Below, in pieces: positions 1-8,810 of a DNA stretch of 64,000 nt (the first letter of the stretch is position 1; every line of letters starts with the position of its first letter). The notes beneath the pieces are model-generated. The model searched no databases and was not told the origin of the DNA. It worked only from the letters and a program-made list of their open reading frames with translations. The translations under genes were made by a program, and so were the position numbers. The stretch covers positions 16,477-80,476 of the forward strand of contig JAAMEZ010000049.1 in NCBI GenBank assembly GCA_013322215.1, in the 5' to 3' direction. This DNA is from Martinezella rhizogenes (lineage in GTDB: Bacteria; Pseudomonadota; Alphaproteobacteria; Rhizobiales; Rhizobiaceae).

Positions 1-18
1 GCTAGTGCGACACTATGA
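1..18 (+). CDS. 3' tail of the upstream virB gene (probably virB3), partial
   Basis: The first 18 bases read Ala-Ser-Ala-Thr-Leu-stop in the frame that ends with TGA at 16-18. That stop overlaps the ATG at 15 of the next gene as ATGA, the coupling used repeatedly in this operon. In VirB operons virB3 precedes virB4, so this is most simply the end of virB3. Too little is present to recognise the protein. Confidence 0.25.
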   Translation, partial: ASATL

Positions 19-2405
19 CGAAAGGGACCTTGGTCATGCCTAATGTGTCCCGTCTCAAATTCCGTGAACTCGAGCCGGAAACGTTCATCCCCTATGTCCG
101 GCACGTGGACGAGACCGTGATCGCACTCGATTCTAGGGCATTGCTAGCGATGATCGCTTTAGACGGCGTATCGTTCGAGACAATCGATGCTATCGATCTG
201 AACAGCCTGCAGCGCGATCTCAATACGCTCTACCGCAATATCGCGGATGAGCGTCTGGCAATCTGGACCCACCTCATCCGCCGGCGCGACAACACCTATC
301 CCGACGGCGAGTTCACCAATTCCTTCTCGGCAACGTTGAATGGCAAGTATCGGGCACGGATGGTGAGCGAAGACTTGTTTCGCAACGATCTCTATCTCAC
401 CCTGCTCTGGCATCCGGGACGCGATCCGGCCGAACGGCTCGCAAATCTGCTGTCACGGCTTCGCAAGGCCCAACGAGCCGCGGTCGAGCTCGATGAGGAT
501 AGTCTGAAGCATCTGCGGGACAAGGTAACCGATGTCACGGCAGGACTGCGACGCTTTACGCCGCGCGTGCTGTCGCTTTACGATCAGAACGGCATCCTGT
601 TTTCCGAACCGAGCGAGGTGCTGCATCAGTTGATCGGCGGCCGCCGAGAACCCATACCATTGACGGAAGGCAGGATCTCCTCGGCGATCTATTCCGATCG
701 TGTAATCTTCGGGCGCGAGACAGTCGAGATCCGCGATGAAGGGACAAGCCGTTATGCAGGCATGTTCGGTTTCAAGGAATATCCGGCGAGAACCCGCGGC
801 GGTATGCTGGACGGCATTCTGACGGCACCTTTCGAACTGAACTTCACTCAGTCCTTCGCGTTCAGGTCTAAAACCGATGCCCGCACCATCATGGGACGCA
901 AGCAGAACCAAATGGTGAGTGCGGTCGACAAGGCGGCCTCCCAGATTGAAGAGCTTGATGCGGCAATGGACGAGCTGGAATCGAACCGTTTCGTGCTCGG
1001 CGAGCACCATCTGACCCTCGGGGTATTCGCTTCATCTGTCAAAGACCTTGCTGACAATCTCGCCAAGGCGCGCTCGCATCTGACCAATGGCGGCGCTGTT
1101 GTGGCCCGCGAGGATCTGGGGCTCGAGGCTGCATGGTGGGCACAATTGCCTGGTAATTTTCGCTATCGGGCCCGTTCTGGTGCGGTCACCTCGCGGAATT
1201 TTGCAGCACTTTCTCCGTTTCATTCCTATCCTATGGGCAGGAAGGACGGCAACGAATGGGGGCCGGCCGTCGCCATGCTGAAGACGGCGTCGGGCTCGCC
1301 GTTCTATTTCAATTTCCACTATGGCGATCTCGGCAACACCTTCGTCTGCGGTCCGTCGGGTGCTGGTAAGACCGTACTTCTCAATTTCATGCTATCGCAA
1401 CTCGAAAAGCATGACTCGCACATGGTCTTCTTCGACAAGGATCGTGGCGCCGACCTCTTCGTGCGGGCTGCCGGCGGTACCTATTTGCCGTTGAAGAACG
1501 GGCTGCCGACCGGATGTGCGCCGCTGAAAGCCTTAGAGCTAACACCGGCGAACAAGATATTCCTGGCACGATTTATCGCCAAGCTAGCCGGTGCGACCGT
1601 GCGTGACTTTTCGGTCAGCGATGTCAGCGATATCGCGCTGGCGATCGATGGTCTTTCCGATCTGCCGAAAGAGCAGCGCACGATCGGCGCTTTGCGCACC
1701 TTTCTCAACAATACCGATCCGGAAGGGATCGCCGCACGCCTGCGTCGGTGGGAAAGAGGCGGGCCGCTTGGTTGGGTCTTCGACAACGAGGCCGATGAAA
1801 TCGGTATCGGTGCCAAATTTCTCGGCTACGACATGACCGATTTTCTCGACAATGAGGAAATCCGTAATCCCTTGATGGCTTATCTTTTCTATCGCGTCGA
1901 ACAATTGATTGATGGCCGACGGATTATCATCGTCATCGACGAGTTCTGGAAGGCGTTGCAGGACGAGAGCTTTCTTGATCTTGCCCAGAATAAGCTCAAG
2001 ACCATTCGCAAGCAGAACGGCTTGATGCTGTTTGCCACGCAAAGCCCGCGAGACGCCATCAACTCGCCGATCGCGCATACAATCATCGAGCAGTGCCCAA
2101 CGCAGGTTTTCTTGCCGAATTCCCGCGGTAATCGAGACGACTATGTCGGTGGCTTCAAGCTCACCGAACGCGAATTTGAGTTGGTTGCCCGCGAGCTCTC
2201 CGCTGAAAGCCGGCGCTTCATTGTTAAACAGGGTCACAACAGTGTTGTCGCCGAACTCAATCTCAACGGTTTCGACGATGAGCTCGCAATCCTGTCGGGG
2301 CGAACGGCCAATATCGAACTCGCCGATGCGATCCGGTCTGAACTCCGAGACGATGGCGATGGCGAAGCATGGTTACAAATGTTCCAGCAAAGAAGGAGTG
2401 TGTGA
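15..2405 (+). CDS. virB4: VirB4 family type IV secretion ATPase
   Basis: Inner-membrane-associated ATPase that powers pilus assembly and substrate transfer in the VirB mating-pair apparatus. The 796-residue length is typical of VirB4. The N-terminal CagE/TrbE/VirB-like half is followed by a RecA-like ATPase half with Walker A GPSGAGKT at about residues 446-453 and Walker B IIIVIDE at about 637-643. Two starts are possible: ATG at 15, which overlaps the preceding stop as ATGA, and ATG at 36, which has the better ribosome site (AAAGGGA at 21-27, 8-base spacing). It ends in a TGATG overlap with virB5, so the two are translationally coupled. Function follows from the family. Confidence 0.95.
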   Translation: MTKGTLVMPNVSRLKFRELEPETFIPYVRHVDETVIALDSRALLAMIALDGVSFETIDAIDLNSLQRDLNTLYRNIADERLAIWTHLIRRRDNTYPDGEFTNSFSATLNGKYRARMVSEDLFRNDLYLTLLWHPGRDPAERLANLLSRLRKAQRAAVELDEDSLKHLRDKVTDVTAGLRRFTPRVLSLYDQNGILFSEPSEVLHQLIGGRREPIPLTEGRISSAIYSDRVIFGRETVEIRDEGTSRYAGMFGFKEYPARTRGGMLDGILTAPFELNFTQSFAFRSKTDARTIMGRKQNQMVSAVDKAASQIEELDAAMDELESNRFVLGEHHLTLGVFASSVKDLADNLAKARSHLTNGGAVVAREDLGLEAAWWAQLPGNFRYRARSGAVTSRNFAALSPFHSYPMGRKDGNEWGPAVAMLKTASGSPFYFNFHYGDLGNTFVCGPSGAGKTVLLNFMLSQLEKHDSHMVFFDKDRGADLFVRAAGGTYLPLKNGLPTGCAPLKALELTPANKIFLARFIAKLAGATVRDFSVSDVSDIALAIDGLSDLPKEQRTIGALRTFLNNTDPEGIAARLRRWERGGPLGWVFDNEADEIGIGAKFLGYDMTDFLDNEEIRNPLMAYLFYRVEQLIDGRRIIIVIDEFWKALQDESFLDLAQNKLKTIRKQNGLMLFATQSPRDAINSPIAHTIIEQCPTQVFLPNSRGNRDDYVGGFKLTEREFELVARELSAESRRFIVKQGHNSVVAELNLNGFDDELAILSGRTANIELADAIRSELRDDGDGEAWLQMFQQRRSV

Positions 2406-3100
2406 TGGTTCGATGCAGAATGTTTCGACAAACAGCGTTAGCGTTGCTCGTCTCAGCCCATGTCGCCGGTGCGCAGGGTATCCCGGTGATCGACCAGACG
2501 GCGATTGCCAAGCAGATCGAAAGCATAACCCAGCTGAAATCGCAGCTCGATGCGCTGAACCAGCAACTCCAGCAGGCCCAGCAACTCTACGGTTCGCTAA
2601 ACAAGCTCACCAATATGGCTGACGTCGCCAGCCTGTTGAACGATCCAGCGATCCGCAAGGCATTGCCAGGGGACTTTTCTGCCGTCGAAAGCCTGCTCAA
2701 GGGCTCAGGTTCAGGCGCGATTGGCGATGCCGCCTCAAAGTTCTTGACCGACAATTCGACCTACAAAACTAGCGCCAATGACTTTTACGCTCAGGAACTG
2801 TCGCGTCTTCAGAACAAGAATGCCGGGCAGATGAGCCTCGGCCAGCAAATCTACGACGCTGCGACCAAGCGGATCGACGGGATTGATCAATTACGCCGGC
2901 AAATCTCTTCGGCGAGCGACGCCAAGGACATCGCCGATCTGCAGGCGCGGCTGCAAGCCGAAACGGCCTTTCTTCAGACCGATATGCTCAGGATGCAGGG
3001 GTTGCAGATGATGCAGCAGGCCGAGGTTCAGGTCGATGAGCAGCGCAGGGCCGAGGATTGGCGCAAGCGCATGGATACAATGGGAGCGGCCCTTCAATGA
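2405..3100 (+). CDS. virB5: VirB5-like minor pilus / type IV secretion protein
   Basis: Periplasmic/pilus-tip component of the VirB T4SS, 231 residues. An N-terminal signal peptide (hydrophobic stretch ALALLVSAHVAGAQG) precedes a long helical Gln-rich region (about residues 35-70) and a helical body, as in VirB5/TraC-type pilus proteins. The ATG at 2405 is preferred over an in-frame start at 2369: it overlaps the virB4 stop as TGATG, has AAGGAG at about 2393-2398, and places the signal peptide at the N-terminus. The stop overlaps the next ATG. Assignment rests on gene order, signal peptide and helical pattern, since VirB5 sequences diverge strongly. Confidence 0.85.
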   Translation: MVRCRMFRQTALALLVSAHVAGAQGIPVIDQTAIAKQIESITQLKSQLDALNQQLQQAQQLYGSLNKLTNMADVASLLNDPAIRKALPGDFSAVESLLKGSGSGAIGDAASKFLTDNSTYKTSANDFYAQELSRLQNKNAGQMSLGQQIYDAATKRIDGIDQLRRQISSASDAKDIADLQARLQAETAFLQTDMLRMQGLQMMQQAEVQVDEQRRAEDWRKRMDTMGAALQ

Positions 3101-3330
3101 AGCTTCTTGTTCTCCTCATACTCGGTCTTTCTTTGTTCGGCTGCTCGAAGCAGCCCGAGCGTACCTATTCGGTCGACGAGCTGATGGCCAACCAGACGCT
3201 GCTGTCGGATCTCATCGCCAAATGCAAAAGCAATCCCGGCGAGCTGCGAGCAACGCCGAATTGCGTGAATGCCGAGGCGGCCGATTGGAAATCCCGCCTG
3301 GAACGCATGGGCAAAGCACTCGGAGGCTGA
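3097..3330 (+). CDS. EexN family entry-exclusion lipoprotein
   Basis: A 77-residue lipoprotein. A short signal sequence ends in the lipobox LFGC (Cys16), followed by a compact domain with YSVDELMAN, a Cys in AKCKSN, then NPGEL and TPNCVNA. This is the pattern of EexN-type lipoproteins encoded inside VirB-like T4SS operons, which reduce redundant transfer into cells already carrying the same element. The ATG overlaps the virB5 stop (ATGA), and virB6 follows three bases after its stop. It should sit on the periplasmic side of a membrane. An in-frame start at 3058 would bury the lipobox and is rejected. Confidence 0.85.
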   Translation: MKLLVLLILGLSLFGCSKQPERTYSVDELMANQTLLSDLIAKCKSNPGELRATPNCVNAEAADWKSRLERMGKALGG

Positions 3331-3333
3331 GGC

Positions 3334-4266
3334 ATGTATCAGATCTTTGCCTTCGTCGATGGGCAGTTCAAGGCGCCGCTGGAGAACTTCATATCGTCAG
3401 GTACGTCGAATATTGCCAGCTGGGTCACCGGGCCATTGACGGCGGCTTTGACACTTTATGTCATCCTCTATGGCTTTCTGATCCTGCGTGGATCAGTCCA
3501 CGAACCGATCATGGATTTCGCCTTTCGGGCAATGAAGCTTGCCATCATCCTGATGCTGGTCACGAATGCTCGCGAGTACCAGACTTATATCGGCAGCATC
3601 TTCTTCGACACATTGCCCAAGGAGATCTCACAGGCGTTGAACTCCGGCACGATACCAAGCGCCTCGACCTTCGACAGCCTACTGGATAAAGGCCAGAAAT
3701 GCGCGAAAGAGATCTGGTCGCGTGCCTCATGGGGTGTCGATATCGTTACCGGTCTCGGTGGCATGCTGGTCATCCTAGCAAGCTTCGTGGTTGCCGCGAT
3801 CGGTTATATCGTTTCGCTCTACGCCCGCCTGGCGCTGGCGATCGTGCTCGCTATCGGCCCGATTTTCGTAGCGCTCGCCATGTTCCGCTCGACACGCCGC
3901 TTCACCGAAGCCTGGATCGGGCAACTCGCCAACTTCGTGATCCTGCAGGTACTGGTTGTGGCGGTTGGCTCTCTGCTTATTACCTGTATCGATTCCACCT
4001 TCACAGTGATCGAGAGCTACAGCGACGTACTGATGCGACCCGTTGCGCTCGGCGCCATTTGCCTTGCCTCCCTCTACGTCTTTTACCAGCTTCCGGGCAT
4101 CGCTTCGGCACTTGCCGCGGGCGGAGCTTCGCTCACCTACGGCTATGGCGCGGCACGCGACGCGCATGAAGGCACGCTTGCCCGAGGCGCCACCTATATG
4201 GCGCGAGCGACTGGTCGGGGTGCACGTGCCGTTGGCCGCAGCTTTCGTTCCGAAAGAACCGACTGA
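3334..4266 (+). CDS. virB6: VirB6 family inner-membrane T4SS protein
   Basis: Polytopic inner-membrane core component of the VirB channel, 310 residues. Hydrophobic segments recur at about residues 30-55, 60-80, 145-190, 195-225 and 230-265, separated by a periplasmic loop with one Cys, the TrbL/VirB6 layout. The Arg-rich tail (about 290-310) is probably cytoplasmic. The start is ATG 3334 with CGGAGG at 3321-3326. It lies between eexN and virB7 as expected. Family members contact the transferring DNA during export. Confidence 0.92.
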   Translation: MYQIFAFVDGQFKAPLENFISSGTSNIASWVTGPLTAALTLYVILYGFLILRGSVHEPIMDFAFRAMKLAIILMLVTNAREYQTYIGSIFFDTLPKEISQALNSGTIPSASTFDSLLDKGQKCAKEIWSRASWGVDIVTGLGGMLVILASFVVAAIGYIVSLYARLALAIVLAIGPIFVALAMFRSTRRFTEAWIGQLANFVILQVLVVAVGSLLITCIDSTFTVIESYSDVLMRPVALGAICLASLYVFYQLPGIASALAAGGASLTYGYGAARDAHEGTLARGATYMARATGRGARAVGRSFRSERTD

Positions 4267-4305
4267 TGTGGAACTCCAAGCAAACAACAAGATGGCTGGT
4301 TCAGG

Positions 4306-4593
4306 ATGATCCGAATATTCGTGCTTTTTTGTGTGGTATCAACGCTCGGCGGCTGCGCGTCACATTCCTATCCTCTACCCAAATGCGATGGCTATTCGCG
4401 CCGGCCGCTCAATCGCGCCATGTGGCAATGGGACGGCGATAGTCGGTCGACGCCGCAGCCTGCTCACTCTTTACCGACACAGTCCGGTGACAAGCCACCC
4501 GCCTATGTCGAGGAAAAGCCGGACATCGTTCCCGCCGCCTTTGCGCATTTTGATGTCGGCCACTCCTATCGCCCATGCGGAGGGCAGCGGTGA
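4306..4593 (+). CDS. virB7: VirB7-like lipoprotein of the T4SS outer core
   Basis: A 95-residue lipoprotein. The N-terminus has a hydrophobic signal followed by lipobox LGGC (Cys17), then a Pro- and polar-rich tail with Cys near residues 27 and 91. VirB7 proteins are short outer-membrane lipoproteins that stabilise VirB9. Its position between virB6 and virB8 and the lipobox support the call; primary sequence does not. It is longer than the classical VirB7 (about 55 residues). The ribosome site is weak, and the 39-base gap after virB6 is the only real gap in the operon. The stop overlaps the virB8 start. Confidence 0.75.
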   Translation: MIRIFVLFCVVSTLGGCASHSYPLPKCDGYSRRPLNRAMWQWDGDSRSTPQPAHSLPTQSGDKPPAYVEEKPDIVPAAFAHFDVGHSYRPCGGQR

Positions 4594-5264
4594 TGGTGAC
4601 GACGGACAATCTCAAGGATTATTTCGATAAGGCCCGGCGCTTCGATCAGGACCGCATGATCCAGATGGAACGTTCGGCTCGGATTGCCTGGTTCGTAGCC
4701 ACTGCGGCCGGCGTGCTTGCGGCAATTTCGATCGTCGCCATCGCAGGCTTGACACCGCTAAAGACGGTCGAACCTTTTGTCGTGAGAGTCGACAATTCCA
4801 CCGGCATTGTCGATGTTGTTTCGGCACTCACGTCTTCTGCTGGCACCTACGACGAAGCGGTGACTAAATATTTCGCCGCCCGCTACGTTCGCGCCCGCGA
4901 GGGTTACGTCTGGAGCGAGGCGGAGGAGAATTTTCGCACGGTTTCGCTGCTCTCAACGGCGCCGGAACAGACCCGTTTTGCCGCAATTTATCGCGGTGGT
5001 AATCCGGATTCCCCGCAAAATATCTACGGCCGCGGCGCCACATCGCGGATCAACATCGTTTCGATCTCGCTGATCAACGCCAATGTGCTGTCTGTTCGCT
5101 ATATGCGTACCATCACTCGCGGTGACGAGACCCATACGACCCATTGGGTGGCAACGCTTACCTTCTCCTATGTGAATGCTCCAATGTCCTCGACCGATCG
5201 GCTGATAAATCCGCTCGGCTTCGCTGTCAGCGACTATCGATCCGATCCGGAGGCCATCAATTGA
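4593..5264 (+). CDS. virB8: VirB8 family T4SS assembly protein
   Basis: Bitopic inner-membrane scaffold of the VirB channel, 223 residues. A short cytoplasmic N-terminus is followed by one membrane segment (about residues 31-53: WFVATAAGVLAAISIVAIAG) and the periplasmic NTF2-like VirB8 domain, including KTVEPFVVRVD and the NPLGF motif near the C-terminus. ATG 4593 is chosen over 4575 because it forms TGATG with the virB7 stop and has GGAGGG at about 4579-4584. The stop overlaps the TTG start of virB9. Confidence 0.95.
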   Translation: MVTTDNLKDYFDKARRFDQDRMIQMERSARIAWFVATAAGVLAAISIVAIAGLTPLKTVEPFVVRVDNSTGIVDVVSALTSSAGTYDEAVTKYFAARYVRAREGYVWSEAEENFRTVSLLSTAPEQTRFAAIYRGGNPDSPQNIYGRGATSRINIVSISLINANVLSVRYMRTITRGDETHTTHWVATLTFSYVNAPMSSTDRLINPLGFAVSDYRSDPEAIN

Positions 5265-6148
5265 AACATCTGAAACATCATTGTTTGATTGCACTACTGC
5301 TGACTGCTAGCTTGCCATCGGCAGCCCTTGCGCTGGAAACGCCGCGCGGCGCATCCCAGGACAGCCGGGTTCGCTTCGTCGACTATCAGCCTTACAATAT
5401 CACCAGGATCGTGGGCTCGTTGCGTTCCTCCGTCCAGGTGGAGTTTGCCGCCGACGAGGAAATCGCCCATGTGGCTCTTGGCAACACGGTCGCCTGGGAA
5501 GTGGCGCCGGCCGGCAATATCCTCTTCCTGAAGGCCCGAGAGAACCAGCCGGTCACGAACATCTCCGTGGTCACGACACGTCGTGATGGTTCGACGCGCA
5601 GTTACCAGATGGAGTTGACGGTCCGTGACGGTCCGGTTGCCGCCGGCCAGGACACTTACTTCTATGTCAAATTTCGCTATCCGGCCGATGATGCGGAACG
5701 CCGTCGTCAGGAGGCGCTTGCGCGAACCCAGGCAGCACAAGCTGGACAAGCCGACACAGTGCTGGCTTTGCATGAGCAATATGGACCGCGCAACTGGCAC
5801 TATTCCGCACAGGGATCAAAGGCTTTGGAACCGAACGCTGTTTATGACAACGGCAAGATCACGACGATCGCCTTCACCGGCAATCAGGAAATGCCGGCAA
5901 TCTATATGGAAAACTCCGACGGCACCGAGAGCCTGGTACCCAAGTCGGTGGCCGGCGATCTCGTGCTCGTTCACGCGATCGGCCGCAAATTCATCCTGCG
6001 GCGGGGAGGAGACGTGCTCTGCATCTTCAACGAAGCCTACGATCCGACCGGCATCGATCCGAACACCAATACCACATCGCCTTCGGTTGAGCGCGTCATG
6101 AAGGTGCAGGCGAGAAGTGCTGCAGAAGGAGGAGCCGATGGCCGATGA
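5261..6148 (+). CDS. virB9: VirB9 family T4SS outer core protein (TTG start)
   Basis: Periplasmic/outer-membrane core component that binds VirB7 and VirB10; 295 residues. A signal peptide (residues 1-24, ending LPSAALA) precedes the VirB9/CagX domain, with IVGSLRSSVQVEF and the C-terminal beta region DNGKITTIAFTG. No ATG gives a signal peptide. The TTG at 5261 does: it overlaps the virB8 stop as TTGA and has GGAGG at 5249-5253 with 7-base spacing. The open frame extends to 5144, but those 39 residues only overlap virB8. The 3' end overlaps virB10 by 11 bases. Confidence 0.93.
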   Translation: MKHLKHHCLIALLLTASLPSAALALETPRGASQDSRVRFVDYQPYNITRIVGSLRSSVQVEFAADEEIAHVALGNTVAWEVAPAGNILFLKARENQPVTNISVVTTRRDGSTRSYQMELTVRDGPVAAGQDTYFYVKFRYPADDAERRRQEALARTQAAQAGQADTVLALHEQYGPRNWHYSAQGSKALEPNAVYDNGKITTIAFTGNQEMPAIYMENSDGTESLVPKSVAGDLVLVHAIGRKFILRRGGDVLCIFNEAYDPTGIDPNTNTTSPSVERVMKVQARSAAEGGADGR

Positions 6149-7304
6149 GGCGGAAGACCGTATCCCAGGTGAGCGCGCCGAGACCGATGTCAATTCGCGA
6201 ACCGAGGCCAGTCCATTCCTGAAGCGCGGTGCCGTCGTTTTAGCGATGGTCGCTTTTGTTGGGTTTTCGCTGTGGTCGATGCGTGACCGGCAAAAGACTG
6301 AGACGACAAAGCCCGACCATGTCGTTATCCGCCAGACGACTGACTTCGAGCCGGCGAAGGAAGAGGTAAAGCCGGCTGCACCTCTTCCCGAGGTGCTGCT
6401 ACCGACGCCTGCGCCAAAGGAGCAGGTCGCACCCGCTGAGGACACGTTATTGGACTCTGCCCGCCGTGCGCCGGTGATGGCCTATGGACAGCAGTCCTCA
6501 TCGCAACGCCGCGACACAGCAGCCGCCATGTCGCAAGACGCTAGCTCCAATTATCTCCCTGTTCCAGGCAGCCTTGGAGGCGTCCAACCTGAAACCGAGG
6601 ATCAGCGCTTCAACAGGATGTTGACGCCGACCCATCTGGAAGGATCACGCGCCGGCACGCTCGGCAATCGCGACTTCATCGTGGCGATGGGAACTTCGAT
6701 TCCCTGTGTGCTGGAAACGGCGCTCGCCTCCGACCAGCCGGGCTTCGCCAGCTGCGTCATCAACCGCGATGTGCTTTCCGACAACGGCCGCGTCGTTCTG
6801 ATGGAAAAAGGAACCCAGATCGTCGGAGAATATCGAGGCGGCTTAAACCGCGGCCAGAAGCGTCTGTTCGTGCTTTGGAACCGGGCAAAGACGCCAAGAG
6901 GTGTGATTATTACACTCGCCTCGCCCGCAACCGACGCGCTCGGGCGGGCGGGCATGGATGGCTATGTCGATACACATTGGTGGGAGCGCTTCGGTAGCGC
7001 CATCCTGCTCTCTATCGTCGGCGACGCGACGACCTATGCCGGCAGCCGGCTGCAGGATAGTGACGTTCAAGCGCAGAATACGACGAGGGCTGGCCAGCAG
7101 GCAGCAGCGATCGCCGTCGAGCAATCTATCAATATTGTGCCGACATTGACGAAGCATCAGGGCGAACTCGTCTCGATTTTTGTCGCCCGCGATCTCGATT
7201 TTTCCGATGTCTATAGCCTGCGTGTCACCGAGCCCCGTAACAAGATCCTCGATCGGGCGGTATTGGGGGACTTCATGCCCCGATCGACGCTTGTGACGAA
7301 GTAG
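6138..7304 (+). CDS. virB10: VirB10 family T4SS core protein
   Basis: Energy-sensing channel protein spanning inner membrane, periplasm and outer membrane; 388 residues. A cytoplasmic N-terminus, one membrane segment at about residues 31-48, a Pro-rich periplasmic linker (about 70-110) and the C-terminal TrbI/VirB10 beta domain with TSIPCVLETAL, DNGRVVLMEKG and the conserved GMDGYVDTHW region. ATG 6138 is preferred over 6117 because AAGGAGGA lies just upstream. It overlaps virB9 by 11 bases and is followed 8 bases later by virB11. Confidence 0.96.
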   Translation: MADEAEDRIPGERAETDVNSRTEASPFLKRGAVVLAMVAFVGFSLWSMRDRQKTETTKPDHVVIRQTTDFEPAKEEVKPAAPLPEVLLPTPAPKEQVAPAEDTLLDSARRAPVMAYGQQSSSQRRDTAAAMSQDASSNYLPVPGSLGGVQPETEDQRFNRMLTPTHLEGSRAGTLGNRDFIVAMGTSIPCVLETALASDQPGFASCVINRDVLSDNGRVVLMEKGTQIVGEYRGGLNRGQKRLFVLWNRAKTPRGVIITLASPATDALGRAGMDGYVDTHWWERFGSAILLSIVGDATTYAGSRLQDSDVQAQNTTRAGQQAAAIAVEQSINIVPTLTKHQGELVSIFVARDLDFSDVYSLRVTEPRNKILDRAVLGDFMPRSTLVTK

Positions 7305-7312
7305 GGCGCAAG

Positions 7313-8302
7313 ATGGCGGAAGCTTCAGATGCTGGTGTCGTACGTGAATTGCTTTTGCCACTGTCTCGCTTCCTGAAGGATAAATCTCTCTATGAAATTG
7401 TCGTCAACCGTCCAGGTGAAGTCCTGACTGAGGGAGCGGAGGGATGGCGGCACCACGCATTGCCGGATCTTAGCTTTGAGAAGCTCATGCGTCTGGCCCG
7501 GGCCATTGCAAGCTATTCGAACCAGGCAATTAACGAGGCCCGGCCGATCTTATCGGCCTCTTTGCCCGATGAAGAGCGGATTCAGATCGTTGTTCCGCCG
7601 GCAACGAGCAAGGGCACGGTCAGCATCACGATCAGAAAGCCGCCGTCAGTGACGCTGACGTTGGTTGATCTCGAAAGGGGGGGATTATTTTCCAATGTCT
7701 CCTCGCCGAACCGTGATGTCGAATCCTCGGATACGAGGTTGGACAAGATACTTAGGGCAGGCAATTACGCGACGTTTCTACGTGCGGCGGTTCTTGCGCG
7801 CAAAAACATCATCATCTCAGGCGCGACCGGATCCGGCAAGACAACCCTGTCGAAGGCATTGATCCGGCATATCCCGGAGCATGAGCGGATAATCTCGATC
7901 GAGGATACGCCGGAGCTGGTCATCACGCAGCCTAATCACGTCAGGCTTTTCTATTCGAAAGGAGAACAGGGGCTGGCGAAAATCAGCGCGAAAGATCTGC
8001 TCGAATCGTGCCTCAGGATGCGACCCGATCGCATTCTTCTGCAGGAGCTGCGCGACGGCTCGGCCTTCTACTACATCCGTAATGTCAATTCAGGACACCC
8101 TGGATCGATCACAACGGTCCATGCCGATTCTGCGGCGCTGGCATTTGAGCAACTGACGTTGCTCGTAAAAGAGTCGGAAGGTGGTCGTGACCTCGAGCGC
8201 AGCGATATTCGTGGTTTGCTCAACGTCGCGATCGATATCATCGTCCAGTGCAAGCGGATCGGCGGGCGGTTTCGGGTGAGCGAGATTTATTTTGAGCCGT
8301 GA
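7313..8302 (+). CDS. virB11: VirB11 family type IV secretion ATPase
   Basis: Hexameric traffic ATPase at the cytoplasmic face of the VirB channel; 329 residues, a normal length. An N-terminal domain (about 1-150) precedes the RecA-like domain with Walker A GATGSGKT at residues 170-177, IEDTPEL in the Asp-box region, LRMRPDRILLQELR (Walker B region) and the His box in GHPGSITTVHADS near residue 262. It is the last virB gene here; no virD4/traG coupling-protein gene follows, which is unusual for a complete conjugation locus. Confidence 0.96.
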   Translation: MAEASDAGVVRELLLPLSRFLKDKSLYEIVVNRPGEVLTEGAEGWRHHALPDLSFEKLMRLARAIASYSNQAINEARPILSASLPDEERIQIVVPPATSKGTVSITIRKPPSVTLTLVDLERGGLFSNVSSPNRDVESSDTRLDKILRAGNYATFLRAAVLARKNIIISGATGSGKTTLSKALIRHIPEHERIISIEDTPELVITQPNHVRLFYSKGEQGLAKISAKDLLESCLRMRPDRILLQELRDGSAFYYIRNVNSGHPGSITTVHADSAALAFEQLTLLVKESEGGRDLERSDIRGLLNVAIDIIVQCKRIGGRFRVSEIYFEP

Positions 8303-8710
8303 TCGAGCGGAGAAATGATTAGTTCCTGCATTTTGCTTTGTTCGCTTCAGCCGAGGTTCCTTGTAAACGGAAAGCAGGTCTAACCAGATTTTCTGGTGCT
8401 TCGTCTTCCTCGGCTTCGGGCGAACCGCCTCGCTCATCGGAAAACTGAGTCGGAAAATGGCCGATGCACATGCGAAATTCGAGGTACGTGAGCGCTCTCC
8501 AGGGCCGCATGCCGTCTTTCGTCGCACGGCGCCATAGTTGTCCGTGGATTATGTGACGAAAATATAGAGCATTGGCGTACAAATATTTGAATTTCGCGGT
8601 GGCGAGCCGGAATCGCAGCATCATCAACTTGGCAATGACGCTTTTAGTGCGTTGTTGAGCGAAAAGCCGATTTCGTCAGTCGCTGAGGGGTTCTAATTGG
8701 TTTCTATATC
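8303..8710. other. Intergenic stretch with no recognised gene
   Basis: About 400 bases between virB11 and a block of short direct repeats. The only sizeable open frame is on the minus strand (8319-8627, 102 codons); its product resembles nothing I recognise and has no clear ribosome site. It could be a small accessory gene or decayed sequence. No convincing terminator follows virB11. Confidence 0.4.
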
Positions 8711-8711
8711 A

Positions 8712-8759
8712 CCAGATTATACCGGATTATCGGAGGCGACCAGATTAAATGCCAGATTA
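8712..8759. repeat. Four short direct repeats CC(A/G)GATTA
   Basis: The octamer CCAGATTA occurs at 8712-8719, 8740-8747 and 8752-8759, and CCGGATTA at 8722-8729. Copy starts are 10, 18 and 12 bases apart. They lie about 50 bases outside the presumed end of the IS481-family remnant, so they are not the IS terminus itself. Function unknown: a protein-binding iteron-like block or a relic of an earlier insertion are possible. Confidence 0.6.
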
Positions 8760-8810
8760 TGCCCGAATAGATTCTCGACCTTCCCGTTGAAGTTCAAGGG
8801 GCAAACGAAT

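Noticed and set aside
1..8302. Plant-virulence (Ti-type) VirB system
   Set aside because: No vir boxes, virA/G/D/E genes or T-DNA borders were seen, and the EexN lipoprotein and nearby traA/C/D point to plasmid conjugation.
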